DNA of 64,000 bases from Flavobacterium cerinum (GTDB taxonomy: Bacteria; Bacteroidota; Bacteroidia; Flavobacteriales; Flavobacteriaceae): NCBI RefSeq assembly GCF_004028155.1, contig NZ_SBII01000005.1, positions 124,001 to 188,000 on the forward strand, written 5' to 3'. Position 1 is the stretch's first letter. Each line of letters starts with the position of its first letter. The translations under genes and the position numbers were made by a program. The notes beneath the pieces are model-generated. The model searched no databases. It saw only the letters and a program-made list of their open reading frames with translations, and was not told the DNA's origin. Shown one piece after another: positions 1 through 8,848 of the stretch.

Positions 1-364
1 TATAGGATTTATGATCACGCTAATTAAAGATCTTAAAGAAGCGGATACTGATTACAACTCAGGTATAAATACTTTACCAATCGCAATTGGAAAAGCACGC
101 ACTGCAAAAGTTGTATTTGTATTTGGACTTATAGCTGCAGCTATGCTGCTATATTATGCAAATGCTTACCTTAAAGAACTTCTATGGGCTTTAGGTTTTG
201 GCTTGCTATTCATTTTGGGGCCCATTATTTATTTCCTAATCAATATCTGGACCGCAAAGACTCAAAAAGAATTTGCTGTTCTTGAAGTGGTTTTAAAACT
301 GGTATTGTTTTTTACAGCTGCTTCTATAGCGATAATAACCTTTAATATTAAACACAATGCTTAG
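1..364 (+). CDS. UbiA-family prenyltransferase, C-terminal part (cut by window start)
   Basis: Only the last ~120 residues are present; the frame is open from base 2, so the gene begins before the window. The first visible segment, with IKDLKEADTD followed by GINTLPIAIGK, matches the second Asp-rich motif and following conserved stretch of UbiA prenyltransferases. Three hydrophobic membrane segments follow. In flavobacteria the UbiA gene next to maf is usually called geranylgeranylglycerol-phosphate geranylgeranyltransferase, but the substrate cannot be read from this fragment. It overlaps the next gene by 8 bases, so the two are translationally coupled. The internal ATG at base 11 is not the true start. 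Confidence 0.8.
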   Translation, partial: IGFMITLIKDLKEADTDYNSGINTLPIAIGKARTAKVVFVFGLIAAAMLLYYANAYLKELLWALGFGLLFILGPIIYFLINIWTAKTQKEFAVLEVVLKLVLFFTAASIAIITFNIKHNA

Positions 365-950
365 AGAACAGCTTAAAGGATATAAAATTGTTTTAGCATC
401 GGGGTCGCCCCGAAGACAGCAGTTTCTTAAAGAACTGGACGCTAATTTTGAAGTGCGCCTTAAAGAAGTTGATGAAATCTATCCGGATTCATTGCAAGGA
501 GCACAAATCACCGATTATTTAGCAGAGCTTAAAGCTGCTGCATTAGAAAATACACTTACCGATGATGAAATACTTATAACAAGCGATACTATTGTATGGC
601 ATGAAAATAAGGCATTGGGTAAACCAACAGATTATGAAGATGCTTTTGAAATGCTTAGGTCGTTATCCGGTAAAACGCACGAGGTTATTACATCGGTCTG
701 TATAAAAAATGCAGGAAAAAGTGAGACTTTTAATGACACTACACGTGTTACATTCAATCCGCTTACTGATGAAGAAATCAAGTATTACCTTGACAATTAC
801 CGCCCTTATGATAAGGCAGGTTCTTATGGTATCCAGGAATGGATAGGCTTGGTAGCTATTGCAAGGATTGAAGGATCTTATGCTACTGTTGTAGGTCTTC
901 CGGTAGATAAAGTATACCAGCACTTAAGTAAATTTATTATAAAAGAATAA
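357..950 (+). CDS. maf: Maf-like nucleotide pyrophosphatase
   Basis: This is a 197-residue cytoplasmic Maf/Ham1-fold protein that hydrolyses non-canonical or surplus nucleoside triphosphates to monophosphate and pyrophosphate. It has the N-terminal ASGSPRR loop (residues 14-20), the TSDTIV segment with the catalytic Asp near residue 76, and the DKAGSYGIQEW block near residue 150. The SPRR form of the loop is that of the YhdE-type branch, known to act on dTTP/UTP, rather than the YceF type; this is an inference from the motif. Length is normal for the family. Its ATG lies inside the end of the preceding prenyltransferase gene (8-base overlap), and an MscS-type gene follows 6 bases later, which suggests one operon. 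Confidence 0.93.
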   Translation: MLREQLKGYKIVLASGSPRRQQFLKELDANFEVRLKEVDEIYPDSLQGAQITDYLAELKAAALENTLTDDEILITSDTIVWHENKALGKPTDYEDAFEMLRSLSGKTHEVITSVCIKNAGKSETFNDTTRVTFNPLTDEEIKYYLDNYRPYDKAGSYGIQEWIGLVAIARIEGSYATVVGLPVDKVYQHLSKFIIKE

Positions 951-956
951 AGCATA

Positions 957-1478
957 ATGGGAGAATTTCATGATGAGATATTAAGAACAATTATTATACT
1001 GGGAATATTTGCACTCCTGGGATTTATAATAAAAAGAATCATCAGGAGATATGCCCGCGCATCTCATTTATCAGAGCATCGCACAAACCTTATAGCTAAG
1101 TATATCAATTTTTTTATGCTAACGCTTTTGGCTGTGCTTATTTTTGCAATTTGGGGTATAAAATCCAATGATATACTCACTTTTTTAGGCGGTACATTAA
1201 CCGTAATTGGTGTTGCATTTTTTGCACAATGGTCTATTTTAAGTAACATTACGTCAGGAATCATACTGTTTTTTAGCTTTCCTTTCCGTATTGGTGACTT
1301 TATTAAAGTACACGATAAAGATTTTCCTGTAGAAGCTCAGATAGAAGACATAAAAGCTTTTCATACTATTTTAAGAACGACTGAAGGTGAACTTATTACC
1401 TACCCTAACAGCCTGTTACTGCAAAAAGCAGTTAGTATTGTGCCTTTAAAACAGGAAGAGAAAGAATTTTACGATTAA
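957..1478 (+). CDS. Small MscS-type mechanosensitive channel domain protein
   Basis: The 173-residue protein has an N-terminal membrane segment (about residues 8-25), then two more hydrophobic helices (about 50-67 and 72-105). The latter includes the Gly/Ala-rich pore-lining pattern seen in MscS-fold proteins. A short soluble beta-rich tail contains FPFRIGDFIKV and a TTEGELITYPNS segment, the conserved start of the MscS cytoplasmic domain. It is much shorter than E. coli MscS (286 residues) and lacks most of the cytoplasmic cage, so it is a minimal member of the family. It sits in the maf operon. Ion conduction and gating are inferred from the family. Confidence 0.85.
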   Translation: MGEFHDEILRTIIILGIFALLGFIIKRIIRRYARASHLSEHRTNLIAKYINFFMLTLLAVLIFAIWGIKSNDILTFLGGTLTVIGVAFFAQWSILSNITSGIILFFSFPFRIGDFIKVHDKDFPVEAQIEDIKAFHTILRTTEGELITYPNSLLLQKAVSIVPLKQEEKEFYD

Positions 1479-1503
1479 GGTTTTTAAACAACTATTATAT
1501 CCA

Positions 1504-3990
1504 ATGCGAAAAACGATTTTATACGGTTTGCTATTTTCATGTGTTATTTGTTTTGCTCAACCAAAAAAGCCTTCATCGGCAGAGATATACAACAAACTCG
1601 AAAAACTAAATTTTTTGGGTACTGCCCTTTATATTGCAGCACATCCTGATGATGAAAACACCAGACTTATTTCGTTTTTAGCCAGTGACGTAAAAGCACG
1701 TACGGGATATTTGTCACTAACCCGAGGTGATGGAGGTCAGAATCTTATTGGTCTTGAACTAAGGGAACTTTTAGGAGTAATTCGTACTCAGGAATTAATA
1801 GAAGCCAGAAAAGTTGACGGTGGAGAGCAGTTTTTTAGCCGTGCCAATGATTTTGGATTCTCTAAAGTACCGAATGAAACATTACAGATATGGGATAAAG
1901 ATAAAGTATTGCAGGATATGGTATGGGTTATTCGAAAATTTAGGCCCGATGTGATCATTACACGATTTGACCACCGTTCTCCGGGTACAACTCATGGTCA
2001 TCATACTTCATCAGCAATGTTAACTCAGGAAGCTTATGAACTGGCGGCCGATCCTAATTATGAACCACAGCAGTTAAAGTATGCAAATGTTTGGCAGCCT
2101 AAACGTGTGTTTTTTAATGTATCCTGGTGGTTTTTTGGAGGAAGGGATAAATTTGAAAAGGCAGATAAATCGAAATACATAAATCTGCAAACAGGCACTT
2201 ATTTTCCGTCGTTAGGAATGTCCAATCAGGAAATTGCCTCATTAAGCCGAAGCAAACACAAATCACAGGGATTTGGCTCTACAGGAGAACGTGGTGACGA
2301 TATGGAATACCTTGAACTCATTAAAGGAGAAAAGCAAAAGAACAAACAAGACCTATTCGAGGGTATAGATACTTCATGGAATCGTGTTAAAGGCGGTAAA
2401 GTTATTGGTGATGCTATAGCAGCTATAATAAAAGAATATGATTTTAAAAACCCATCAGCTTCTGTATCTGCATTGGTAAAAGTATATGCTGAAATTGGTA
2501 AAATTGAAGATATACACTGGAAAAATGTAAAGCAAAAAGAAATTAAAGAGATCATTGCCGCCTGCAGCGGATTGTATCTTGAAGCTGTTTCAGAAAGTCA
2601 GTCGCTTTCACCAGGCAGTACTGCAAAAATTAAATGGGAGGCAATTAATCGTAGTAAAGTTTCAATGGAATTAAAGTCATTGATAATAATTCCCGAAAAC
2701 AGAACTATTACACAGGATACTCTTTTAGCTAACAATGTAGGTATTAGCAGTACAATCACTACTACCTTGCCTAAAACACTGGCGTATACATCTCCTTACT
2801 GGCTTGCAGAAAAAGGGAATACAGGTATGTACAGGGTTGATGATCTTCAAAAGATCAGTCTTCCGGATATTATCAGAGAAGTAGCACTTAATTTTATTGT
2901 AGAGATAGATGGTGTTGCTATTCCGTTTGAGCGTACTGTAATTTACAAGCATAATGATCCAGTAGCTGGTGAAGTGTATCAGCCATTGGATATTGTACCA
3001 GCGGTAACAACCAAAATACTAAATAAAGTACAGCTGTTTAAAGACAATAAAAAACAGTCTATAAGCATCAAAATAAAAGCAGGTAAAGATAATTGTAAAG
3101 GCAGCCTTCGTTTTGAACTGCCACAGGACTGGAAAGTTACACCATCCTCAATTCCTTTTGACTTGATCAGAAAAGGCAGTGAAACTATTGTAACTTTTGA
3201 AGTTACTCCGCCAGATGCGTCATCTGAGGTTACAGGAAGAAGCATTGCAACACTGAATAATGAAGAATTTGACAAGGAGCAGATAATCATCAATTATCCG
3301 CATATTGCAGCACAACAGGTTTTGTTACCCTCTACGGCAAAATTCACTAAAGCAGATCTTAAGATAAAAGGCGAAAACATAGCTTATATTATGGGGGCCG
3401 GAGATAATATTCCTGAAAGCCTGAAACAAATGGGCTACAAAGTAACAGTACTTACTCCGGATGCTATTACAGTAGAAAACCTAAAAGGTTATGATGCTGT
3501 AATAATGGGAATACGCGCTTACAATGTACTTGATGCATTGGTATTCAAGCAGCAGGTTTTGTTTGATTATGTATCCAATGGCGGTAACATGATAGTTCAG
3601 TATAATACTACCGGTGATCTTGTTATGAAAGATGTTGCTCCGTTTGCTTTAAGAATATCGAGAGATAGAGTTACCGAAGAAGATGCTAAGATTACTTTCC
3701 TTGACCCCAAACATGAGGTATTAAATAACCCGAATAAAATAACTGAAAAAGATTTTAAAGGATGGGTACAGGAACAGGGACTGTATTATCCTGACGAATG
3801 GGCAAAAGAATTTACACCAATATTTAGTTCTAATGATAAAGGTGAAGATGCTAAAAAAGGTGGTTTACTGGTAGCAAAATATGGTAAAGGCTATTATATC
3901 TATACCGGATTAAGCTTTTTTAGAGAACTTCCCGAAGGTGTTTCTGGGGCTTACAGGCTTATGGCAAATCTTATCGGAGTTGGTAAATAA
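1504..3990 (+). CDS. Secreted PIG-L/LmbE-family deacetylase with C-terminal amidotransferase-like domain
   Basis: This 828-residue protein starts with a Sec signal peptide (cleavage likely after residue 19, ..ICFAQ). Next comes a PIG-L zinc-dependent N-deacetylase domain with AHPDDE (residues 46-51) and the later HGHH zinc ligands (about residue 160). Family members remove acetyl groups from N-acetylglucosaminyl compounds. The middle (about 370-610) is beta-rich and Ig-like, and the last ~190 residues resemble a class I glutamine-amidotransferase/ThuA-like fold (IMGAGDNIPESL, YDAVIMGIRAYN). This long architecture is common in Bacteroidota. The substrate is unknown; an exported glycan or glycoconjugate is most plausible. 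The gene begins 25 bases after the MscS-type gene. Confidence 0.87.
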   Translation: MRKTILYGLLFSCVICFAQPKKPSSAEIYNKLEKLNFLGTALYIAAHPDDENTRLISFLASDVKARTGYLSLTRGDGGQNLIGLELRELLGVIRTQELIEARKVDGGEQFFSRANDFGFSKVPNETLQIWDKDKVLQDMVWVIRKFRPDVIITRFDHRSPGTTHGHHTSSAMLTQEAYELAADPNYEPQQLKYANVWQPKRVFFNVSWWFFGGRDKFEKADKSKYINLQTGTYFPSLGMSNQEIASLSRSKHKSQGFGSTGERGDDMEYLELIKGEKQKNKQDLFEGIDTSWNRVKGGKVIGDAIAAIIKEYDFKNPSASVSALVKVYAEIGKIEDIHWKNVKQKEIKEIIAACSGLYLEAVSESQSLSPGSTAKIKWEAINRSKVSMELKSLIIIPENRTITQDTLLANNVGISSTITTTLPKTLAYTSPYWLAEKGNTGMYRVDDLQKISLPDIIREVALNFIVEIDGVAIPFERTVIYKHNDPVAGEVYQPLDIVPAVTTKILNKVQLFKDNKKQSISIKIKAGKDNCKGSLRFELPQDWKVTPSSIPFDLIRKGSETIVTFEVTPPDASSEVTGRSIATLNNEEFDKEQIIINYPHIAAQQVLLPSTAKFTKADLKIKGENIAYIMGAGDNIPESLKQMGYKVTVLTPDAITVENLKGYDAVIMGIRAYNVLDALVFKQQVLFDYVSNGGNMIVQYNTTGDLVMKDVAPFALRISRDRVTEEDAKITFLDPKHEVLNNPNKITEKDFKGWVQEQGLYYPDEWAKEFTPIFSSNDKGEDAKKGGLLVAKYGKGYYIYTGLSFFRELPEGVSGAYRLMANLIGVGK

Positions 3991-4115
3991 TTTTAAGAAT
4001 GTAAAATGTTTTCTTTAAAAGAATATAGATAACTGTAATGTTTTCAATTAAATACATTTAGGTGTAACAAAATCTCTTTAAAGGAGTCTTATTAACGAAG
4101 TTTAACCTCATATAT

Positions 4116-4217
4116 ATGAAAGATAATTCTGGAACATGGAAAAAGAGCTACTCGATAGTATTGCTGCTTAATATCCTTTACATATTGGTGTTTTATGTCA
4201 TAATGCAAATTTATTAA
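4116..4217 (+). CDS. 33-residue single-span membrane peptide, putative symporter accessory protein
   Basis: This short gene starts at ATG 4116, stops at TAA 4215-4217, and leaves one base before the symporter ATG at 4219. The predicted peptide is MKDNSGTWKKSYSIV followed by a wholly hydrophobic helix ending VIMQIY. It therefore has a basic, Trp-containing N-terminus and one membrane span (about residues 12-32). The spacing implies co-transcription and coupled translation with the sodium:solute symporter. Tiny membrane partners encoded beside SSS-family transporters are known in bacteria, so a symporter accessory role is the natural inference, although I recognise the family only by context. 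An alternative is a leader peptide that only sets translation of the symporter. Confidence 0.7.
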   Translation: MKDNSGTWKKSYSIVLLLNILYILVFYVIMQIY

Positions 4218-4218
4218 T

Positions 4219-5919
4219 ATGCAGTTAATCGATTGGATCATCCTTTCTGCAACCCTACTATTTATAGTGGCTTACGGTGCTATAAAAACAAAAGGGAGCA
4301 AGAATGTAAATGAATATATATTAGGAAGTAATGAAACCCCTTGGTGGACAGTGGGGCTTTCTGTAATGGCTACGCAGGCAAGTGCTATCACTTTTCTTTC
4401 TACACCAGGACAGGCTTACCATGACGGTATGGGCTTTGTCCAGTTCTATTTTGGTATGCCGCTGGCTATGGTGGTTATCTGTATCACTTTTATTCCTATT
4501 TATCACAGGCTTAAAGTATATACGGCTTATGAGTACCTGGAGCAGCGATTTGATGTAAAAACACGTTCGCTGGCAGCGCTTATCTTTTTAATACAGCGTG
4601 GACTAGGTACAGGTTTTACTATTTATGCTCCTGCAATTATACTGTCGTCGCTATTAGGATGGAACTTAAACCTAATGAATGTTGTTATTGGTTTAATGGT
4701 AATTATCTATACGGTGTCGGGCGGTACAAAAGCTGTTAATGTAACCCATAAGCAACAAATGTTTGTTATCATGACTGGTATGATAATTACGTTTTTTATC
4801 ATATTGAGTTATCTTCCGGAGGGCCTGAATTTTAATAATGCCATGCATATAGCAGGTGCTAATGAAAAACTGAATATTCTGGATTTTTCTTTCGATACCG
4901 ATAAGCGATATACGATCTGGAGCGGTATTGCGGGAGGATTTTTCCTTATGCTGGCTTATTTTGGTACCGATCAGTCTCAGGTACAGCGTTACCTTTCCGG
5001 TAAATCCATTCGTGAAAGCCAGATGGGACTTATCATGAACGGACTTTTAAAGGTGCCTATGCAGTTTTTTATATTACTGATTGGTGTTATGGTATTTGTG
5101 TTTTTTCAGTTCCACCCTGCCCCGCTGCATTTCAATCCAAACAATACTAAAATAATCAACAACTCAGAATACAAATCTCAATTTGATGGCCTTGAACATC
5201 AATTGATGAAGGTTGAGGAAGATAAAAAAGAGATCAGTATGCTTTATGTAGACCAGTTGAGTCAGGATTATGACAATATACAACTGCATAATAAGATGAT
5301 AGCATTAAATACACGTGAAAAAGATCTTCGCGATCAGGCTAAATTATTAATAAGTAAAGCAGATAGTAAAGCAGAGACAAACGATAAAGATTATGTATTC
5401 CTGTACTTTATCCTTAATTTCCTTCCTAAAGGCCTTATAGGTTTGTTACTGGCAGTAATTATTTCGGCAGCAATGTCTTCATCGGCATCTGGACTAAATG
5501 CATTGGCTTCAACTACAACTATAGATATTTACAAACGCCACGTTAAAGGAGAAAAAACAGATAAGCATTTTGTAGATGCAACCCAGACTTTTACTCTTAT
5601 TTGGGGTGTTATTGCTATACTTTTTGCGTGTGTGGGTACACTTTTTGAAAACCTTATCCAGATGGTAAACATTATTGGCTCAATCTTCTATGGTACTGTA
5701 CTGGGAATTTTCCTTGTAGCATTTTATATTAAGTATATAAAAGCTCAGGCTATATTCTGGGGCGCTTTGGTAAGTCAGATTGCTGTGATCTTTGTATATA
5801 AAATGGATGTGGTAAGTTATCTGTGGCTGAATGTAATCGGTGCTTCACTAACGATAGTCTTATCCTCATTATTGCAGCTTATAATTAACATGACCAAAGC
5901 AGAGCAACAGGAAGTATAA
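4219..5919 (+). CDS. Sodium:solute symporter (SSS family)
   Basis: The 566-residue integral membrane protein has the SSS signature near the N-terminus (ETPWWTVGLSVMATQASAITFLSTPGQ) read in two pieces: residues about 38-50, and the Ala/Ser/Thr-rich sodium-binding TM1 that follows. About 13 hydrophobic segments are visible. Between roughly residues 305 and 390 lies a charged, soluble, coiled-coil-like insertion (YKSQFDGLEHQLMKVEEDKK and onward) that is absent from short SSS members. The conserved SSSASGLNALAS helix follows it. The substrate (sugar, amino acid, sialic acid or other) cannot be assigned. It is coupled to the 33-residue peptide just upstream and ends before a strong bidirectional terminator. 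Confidence 0.92.
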   Translation: MQLIDWIILSATLLFIVAYGAIKTKGSKNVNEYILGSNETPWWTVGLSVMATQASAITFLSTPGQAYHDGMGFVQFYFGMPLAMVVICITFIPIYHRLKVYTAYEYLEQRFDVKTRSLAALIFLIQRGLGTGFTIYAPAIILSSLLGWNLNLMNVVIGLMVIIYTVSGGTKAVNVTHKQQMFVIMTGMIITFFIILSYLPEGLNFNNAMHIAGANEKLNILDFSFDTDKRYTIWSGIAGGFFLMLAYFGTDQSQVQRYLSGKSIRESQMGLIMNGLLKVPMQFFILLIGVMVFVFFQFHPAPLHFNPNNTKIINNSEYKSQFDGLEHQLMKVEEDKKEISMLYVDQLSQDYDNIQLHNKMIALNTREKDLRDQAKLLISKADSKAETNDKDYVFLYFILNFLPKGLIGLLLAVIISAAMSSSASGLNALASTTTIDIYKRHVKGEKTDKHFVDATQTFTLIWGVIAILFACVGTLFENLIQMVNIIGSIFYGTVLGIFLVAFYIKYIKAQAIFWGALVSQIAVIFVYKMDVVSYLWLNVIGASLTIVLSSLLQLIINMTKAEQQEV

Positions 5920-5944
5920 AATTCCGGATTGATATAAAAACAAA

Positions 5945-5971
5945 ACAGCCCCGCTATGCGGGGCTGTTTTT
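5945..5971. terminator. Bidirectional intrinsic terminator
   Basis: A perfect 10-bp stem (ACAGCCCCGC / GCGGGGCTGT) with a 3-base loop is followed by a T-tract on the + strand and flanked by A/T on the other side. It separates the symporter (+) from the convergent DUF2911 gene (-). Confidence 0.92.
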
Positions 5972-5990
5972 GTATATGTAGTGAACAAAA

Positions 5991-6848
5991 TTATTTTTTA
6001 CTCCACTCCTGGATAGAATCCTTATTCATTTTAACGTAATCAGCATTGTTTGCTTTTTCAGAAGCAGCTAATGATAATTTAGCAGTTTCAACTGCACCTT
6101 TTCTATCACCCATTTTAGCTTGGATAAGCGATTTTTGTCTTAGGAAGTAAAATGGTACATCTGCCGAATTAGGGAATTTAGCGATAGCCTGGTTCATCCA
6201 TGCAAGTGCTTTAGACTGATCTGCATTCGATTGATAGAAATACTGAGCAGCAGCAAACAAATCATTTGTAGAAGGGCCTGCCATTACTGTCTCTATACTT
6301 TTAAGAGCCATAGCTTTAGTAGGTACTTCAAATTTAACTGCGATCATAGTCTTTTCCCAAGCAATTTCGATGAACCCATAGTCGTTATCAAGATTATTGA
6401 TACCTATAGTAAAAGTTTCTACGTTACGACCAAGAAACTCTGGTTTAACAGTTGTTCTTACTACCTCTTTTTTATCGTCGTATTTTTCAGGAAGTCCCCA
6501 GTTGTTTGTGTCTGCATAAAAAATCACATCCCAGCTGTCTGCTTTTGGTTGTGTGTATAATGCATAATGACCTGCAGGAAGTTTTTTCACACCAATCATT
6601 ACATCTTCACTAAATGAAATAATAGTATTAGCATTAGCTCCTGTTCTCCACATTCTTCCAAAAGGAACCAGCTCTCCATATACTGATCTTCCTTTTGAAC
6701 TTGGACGTGAATATTCTACTTTAACATCTGTAAGACCTACCTTCTGCTCTATAACAGCCTTAGGACTAGCCTGTGGTGTTACAATCTGCGCTGAACTGTT
6801 TACCATAAAACCCAACACGAATGCCGCGGTAATGAATAATTTTTTCAT
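5991..6848 (-). CDS. DUF2911 domain protein, exported
   Basis: This 285-residue protein has a clear signal peptide (MKKLFITAAFVLGFMVNSSAQ). Residues about 25-170 form a DUF2911 domain, recognisable by SPKAVIEQKVGLTDV, the YSRPSSKGR segment, GRMWRTGANANT and LPAGHYALYT. The C-terminal ~90 residues are helical and look like one or two TPR repeats (YFYQSNADQSKALAWMNQ, AKFPNSADVPF). DUF2911 proteins are common in Bacteroidota and have no established activity; the location is periplasmic or extracellular. It is transcribed alone, with a TAATTTTG -7 element about 37 bases before the ATG. Confidence 0.9.
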   Translation of the reverse strand: MKKLFITAAFVLGFMVNSSAQIVTPQASPKAVIEQKVGLTDVKVEYSRPSSKGRSVYGELVPFGRMWRTGANANTIISFSEDVMIGVKKLPAGHYALYTQPKADSWDVIFYADTNNWGLPEKYDDKKEVVRTTVKPEFLGRNVETFTIGINNLDNDYGFIEIAWEKTMIAVKFEVPTKAMALKSIETVMAGPSTNDLFAAAQYFYQSNADQSKALAWMNQAIAKFPNSADVPFYFLRQKSLIQAKMGDRKGAVETAKLSLAASEKANNADYVKMNKDSIQEWSKK

Positions 6849-6884
6849 AAAAACTCTTTTTGTTTTTTAAATCGTTTGTAGCTG

Positions 6885-6892
6885 CAAAATTA
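6885..6892 (-). promoter_or_regulatory. Candidate -7 element for the DUF2911 gene
   Basis: On the minus strand this reads TAATTTTG, an exact match to the Bacteroidota -7 consensus TAnnTTTG, about 37 bases from the start codon at 6848. No clear TTTG -33 box lies at the usual distance. Confidence 0.45.
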
Positions 6893-6998
6893 ACAATTCT
6901 ACCCCTGTAGTACTGTTAAAAAATAGCAAAATTCCTTGCGGCTGTTAAGAAATACGCTTAGTGTTTTTTACTTCAGTTTATGTTTACTACCTTTAATC

Positions 6999-7460
6999 AT
7001 GCTTTATACAGTGCACAAAAAACAAAAACTCCCTATATCATTAGAGGAAGCATGGGATTTTATTTCTAATCCCAAAAACCTTGCCGTTATTACACCTCCT
7101 TCTATGGGACTCACAACCATGTCTGGCGATGATCGTAAAATGTTTGCGGGCCAGATAATCAGTTATTATCTTACTCCTATTTTAGGAATTAAGATGCAAT
7201 GGGTAACCGAAATAACTCATGTAGTCGATAAACAGTATTTTGTAGATGAGCAGCGTAGCGGCCCTTTTAAGCTTTGGCATCACAAACACTTCTTAAAAGA
7301 AATTGCGGGTGGTGTAGAAATGGAAGATATTGTAGATTATCAATTACCCATGGGGATATTTGGCCGTATGGCACATCCATTTCTTGTAAAGTCAAAACTG
7401 GAAGAAATTTTTACTTACCGTGAAAAAAAACTGGAGGAACTCTTTGGTACAATAAAATAA
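6999..7460 (+). CDS. SRPBCC-family ligand-binding protein
   Basis: I chose ATG 6999 because the protein from there (153 residues, MLYTVHKKQKLPISLEEAW) begins directly with the first strand of the START/SRPBCC fold. The in-frame extension to 6936 would add 21 residues unlike this fold. The sequence has the usual PISLEEAWDFISNPKNLAVITPPSM-type opening (split here after SNP), a mid-domain WVTEITHV strand, and a C-terminal helix. Related proteins are often annotated as cell-division-inhibitor-like or polyketide-cyclase-like without proof. It is 9 bases before the photolyase gene, a pairing frequent in flavobacteria, and may be co-expressed with it. The ligand is unknown. Confidence 0.85.
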   Translation: MLYTVHKKQKLPISLEEAWDFISNPKNLAVITPPSMGLTTMSGDDRKMFAGQIISYYLTPILGIKMQWVTEITHVVDKQYFVDEQRSGPFKLWHHKHFLKEIAGGVEMEDIVDYQLPMGIFGRMAHPFLVKSKLEEIFTYREKKLEELFGTIK

Positions 7461-7469
7461 TACTTATTT

Positions 7470-8753
7470 ATGACGATATTTTGGTTTAGGCGTGATTTAC
7501 GATTAGAAGATAATAACGGCCTGTATGAAGCTTTGAGTGCAGATGATAATGTACTCCCAATCTTTATTTTTGATAAAAATATACTCGCTGAACTGCACAA
7601 AGATGATGCGCGGGTTACATTTATTCATAAGCTATTGGAGAACATACAGGCAATGCTTTTAAAGGATAGAAAATCGTTAGCTGTTTTTTATGGTGAGCCT
7701 GAAACTATCTTGAAAGACCTAATCCAAAAACACGACATAACAGCGGTTTATACCAATCATGATTACGAACCGTATGCATTAAAAAGAGATAAAGTAATAC
7801 AAGAAATACTTTCTCTTAAAGGTATTGATTTTAAAACATTTAAAGATCAGGTTGTTTTTGAAAAGAATCAGGTTGTAAAAGAAGATAATACGCCTTATGT
7901 AGTGTATACACCTTACATGAAAAAATGGAAAGAACTTTTTCATAAAGAAGATATTCGTTTCTATGCATCTGAAAATAAACTTGAAAATATTGTCCAGCAC
8001 TCCTACCCCTTTTTAAGTTTAAATGATATCGGTTTTACCAAATCGTCCATCGAACCAGTTCCTTATGATGTATCACAATCCTTAATTACCGATTATATTG
8101 ATACGCGTAATTTCCCTGCTATACAGGGTACATCCATGCTTAGTCCTTATCTTAGGTTTGGAGCACTAAGTATTCGTAAACTGATTAAAACGGCTGCTGA
8201 GAATAATAAGGAAACTTTTCTGAACGAATTGATTTGGAGGGAGTTTTTCATGCAGATACTGTGGCATTTCCCCGAAACAATAACAAAAAGTTTCCGCCCG
8301 AAGTACGATAATATCAAATGGCGTGCAGATGAAAAAGATTTTAAAGCATGGTGTGAAGGAAAAACAGGTTATCCTATGGTAGATGCAGGAATGCGTGAAC
8401 TCAACGCCACAGGACACATGCACAATCGTGTGCGTATGGTAGTAGCAAGTTTTTTATGCAAACATCTGTTGATCGACTGGCGCTGGGGAGAAGCTTATTT
8501 TGCCGAAAAGCTCTTGGATTATGAACAATCCAGTAATATTGGTAATTGGCAATGGGCTGCTGGAAGCGGTGTAGATGCCGCACCTTATTTCAGGATCTTT
8601 AATCCTTCGGAACAGGTTAAGAAATTTGATTCTAAGTTAGAGTATGTCAGAAAATGGGTTCCTGAATTTGAAGAACTTGACTACCGCCCTATTGTAGATC
8701 ATAAAGAAGCCCGAGAAAGAGCACTTAGGATTTATAAGGAAGCTGTTCAATAA
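7470..8753 (+). CDS. phrB: Deoxyribodipyrimidine photolyase
   Basis: The 427-residue cytoplasmic flavoenzyme repairs UV-induced cyclobutane pyrimidine dimers using light. The N-terminal Rossmann domain opens with IFWFRRDLRLEDN. The C-terminal FAD domain carries WREFFMQILWHFPE, TGYPMVDAGMRELNATG, the NRVRMVVASFLCKHL segment, DYEQSSNIGNWQWAAGSG and APYFRIFNP, all hallmarks of class I photolyases. Length is slightly shorter than the E. coli enzyme (472). A cryptochrome-like role cannot be excluded by sequence alone, but all FAD-pocket blocks look intact. It forms an apparent two-gene operon with the SRPBCC gene. Confidence 0.94.
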   Translation: MTIFWFRRDLRLEDNNGLYEALSADDNVLPIFIFDKNILAELHKDDARVTFIHKLLENIQAMLLKDRKSLAVFYGEPETILKDLIQKHDITAVYTNHDYEPYALKRDKVIQEILSLKGIDFKTFKDQVVFEKNQVVKEDNTPYVVYTPYMKKWKELFHKEDIRFYASENKLENIVQHSYPFLSLNDIGFTKSSIEPVPYDVSQSLITDYIDTRNFPAIQGTSMLSPYLRFGALSIRKLIKTAAENNKETFLNELIWREFFMQILWHFPETITKSFRPKYDNIKWRADEKDFKAWCEGKTGYPMVDAGMRELNATGHMHNRVRMVVASFLCKHLLIDWRWGEAYFAEKLLDYEQSSNIGNWQWAAGSGVDAAPYFRIFNPSEQVKKFDSKLEYVRKWVPEFEELDYRPIVDHKEARERALRIYKEAVQ

Positions 8754-8848
8754 GAGATGCATAATTAACAATAGTCAGAAATATCTTGTCTTTTTCCTAT
8801 ATTTACAAAACAATAATCAGTAATAAACTTTACAAGATAATAGTTTAG

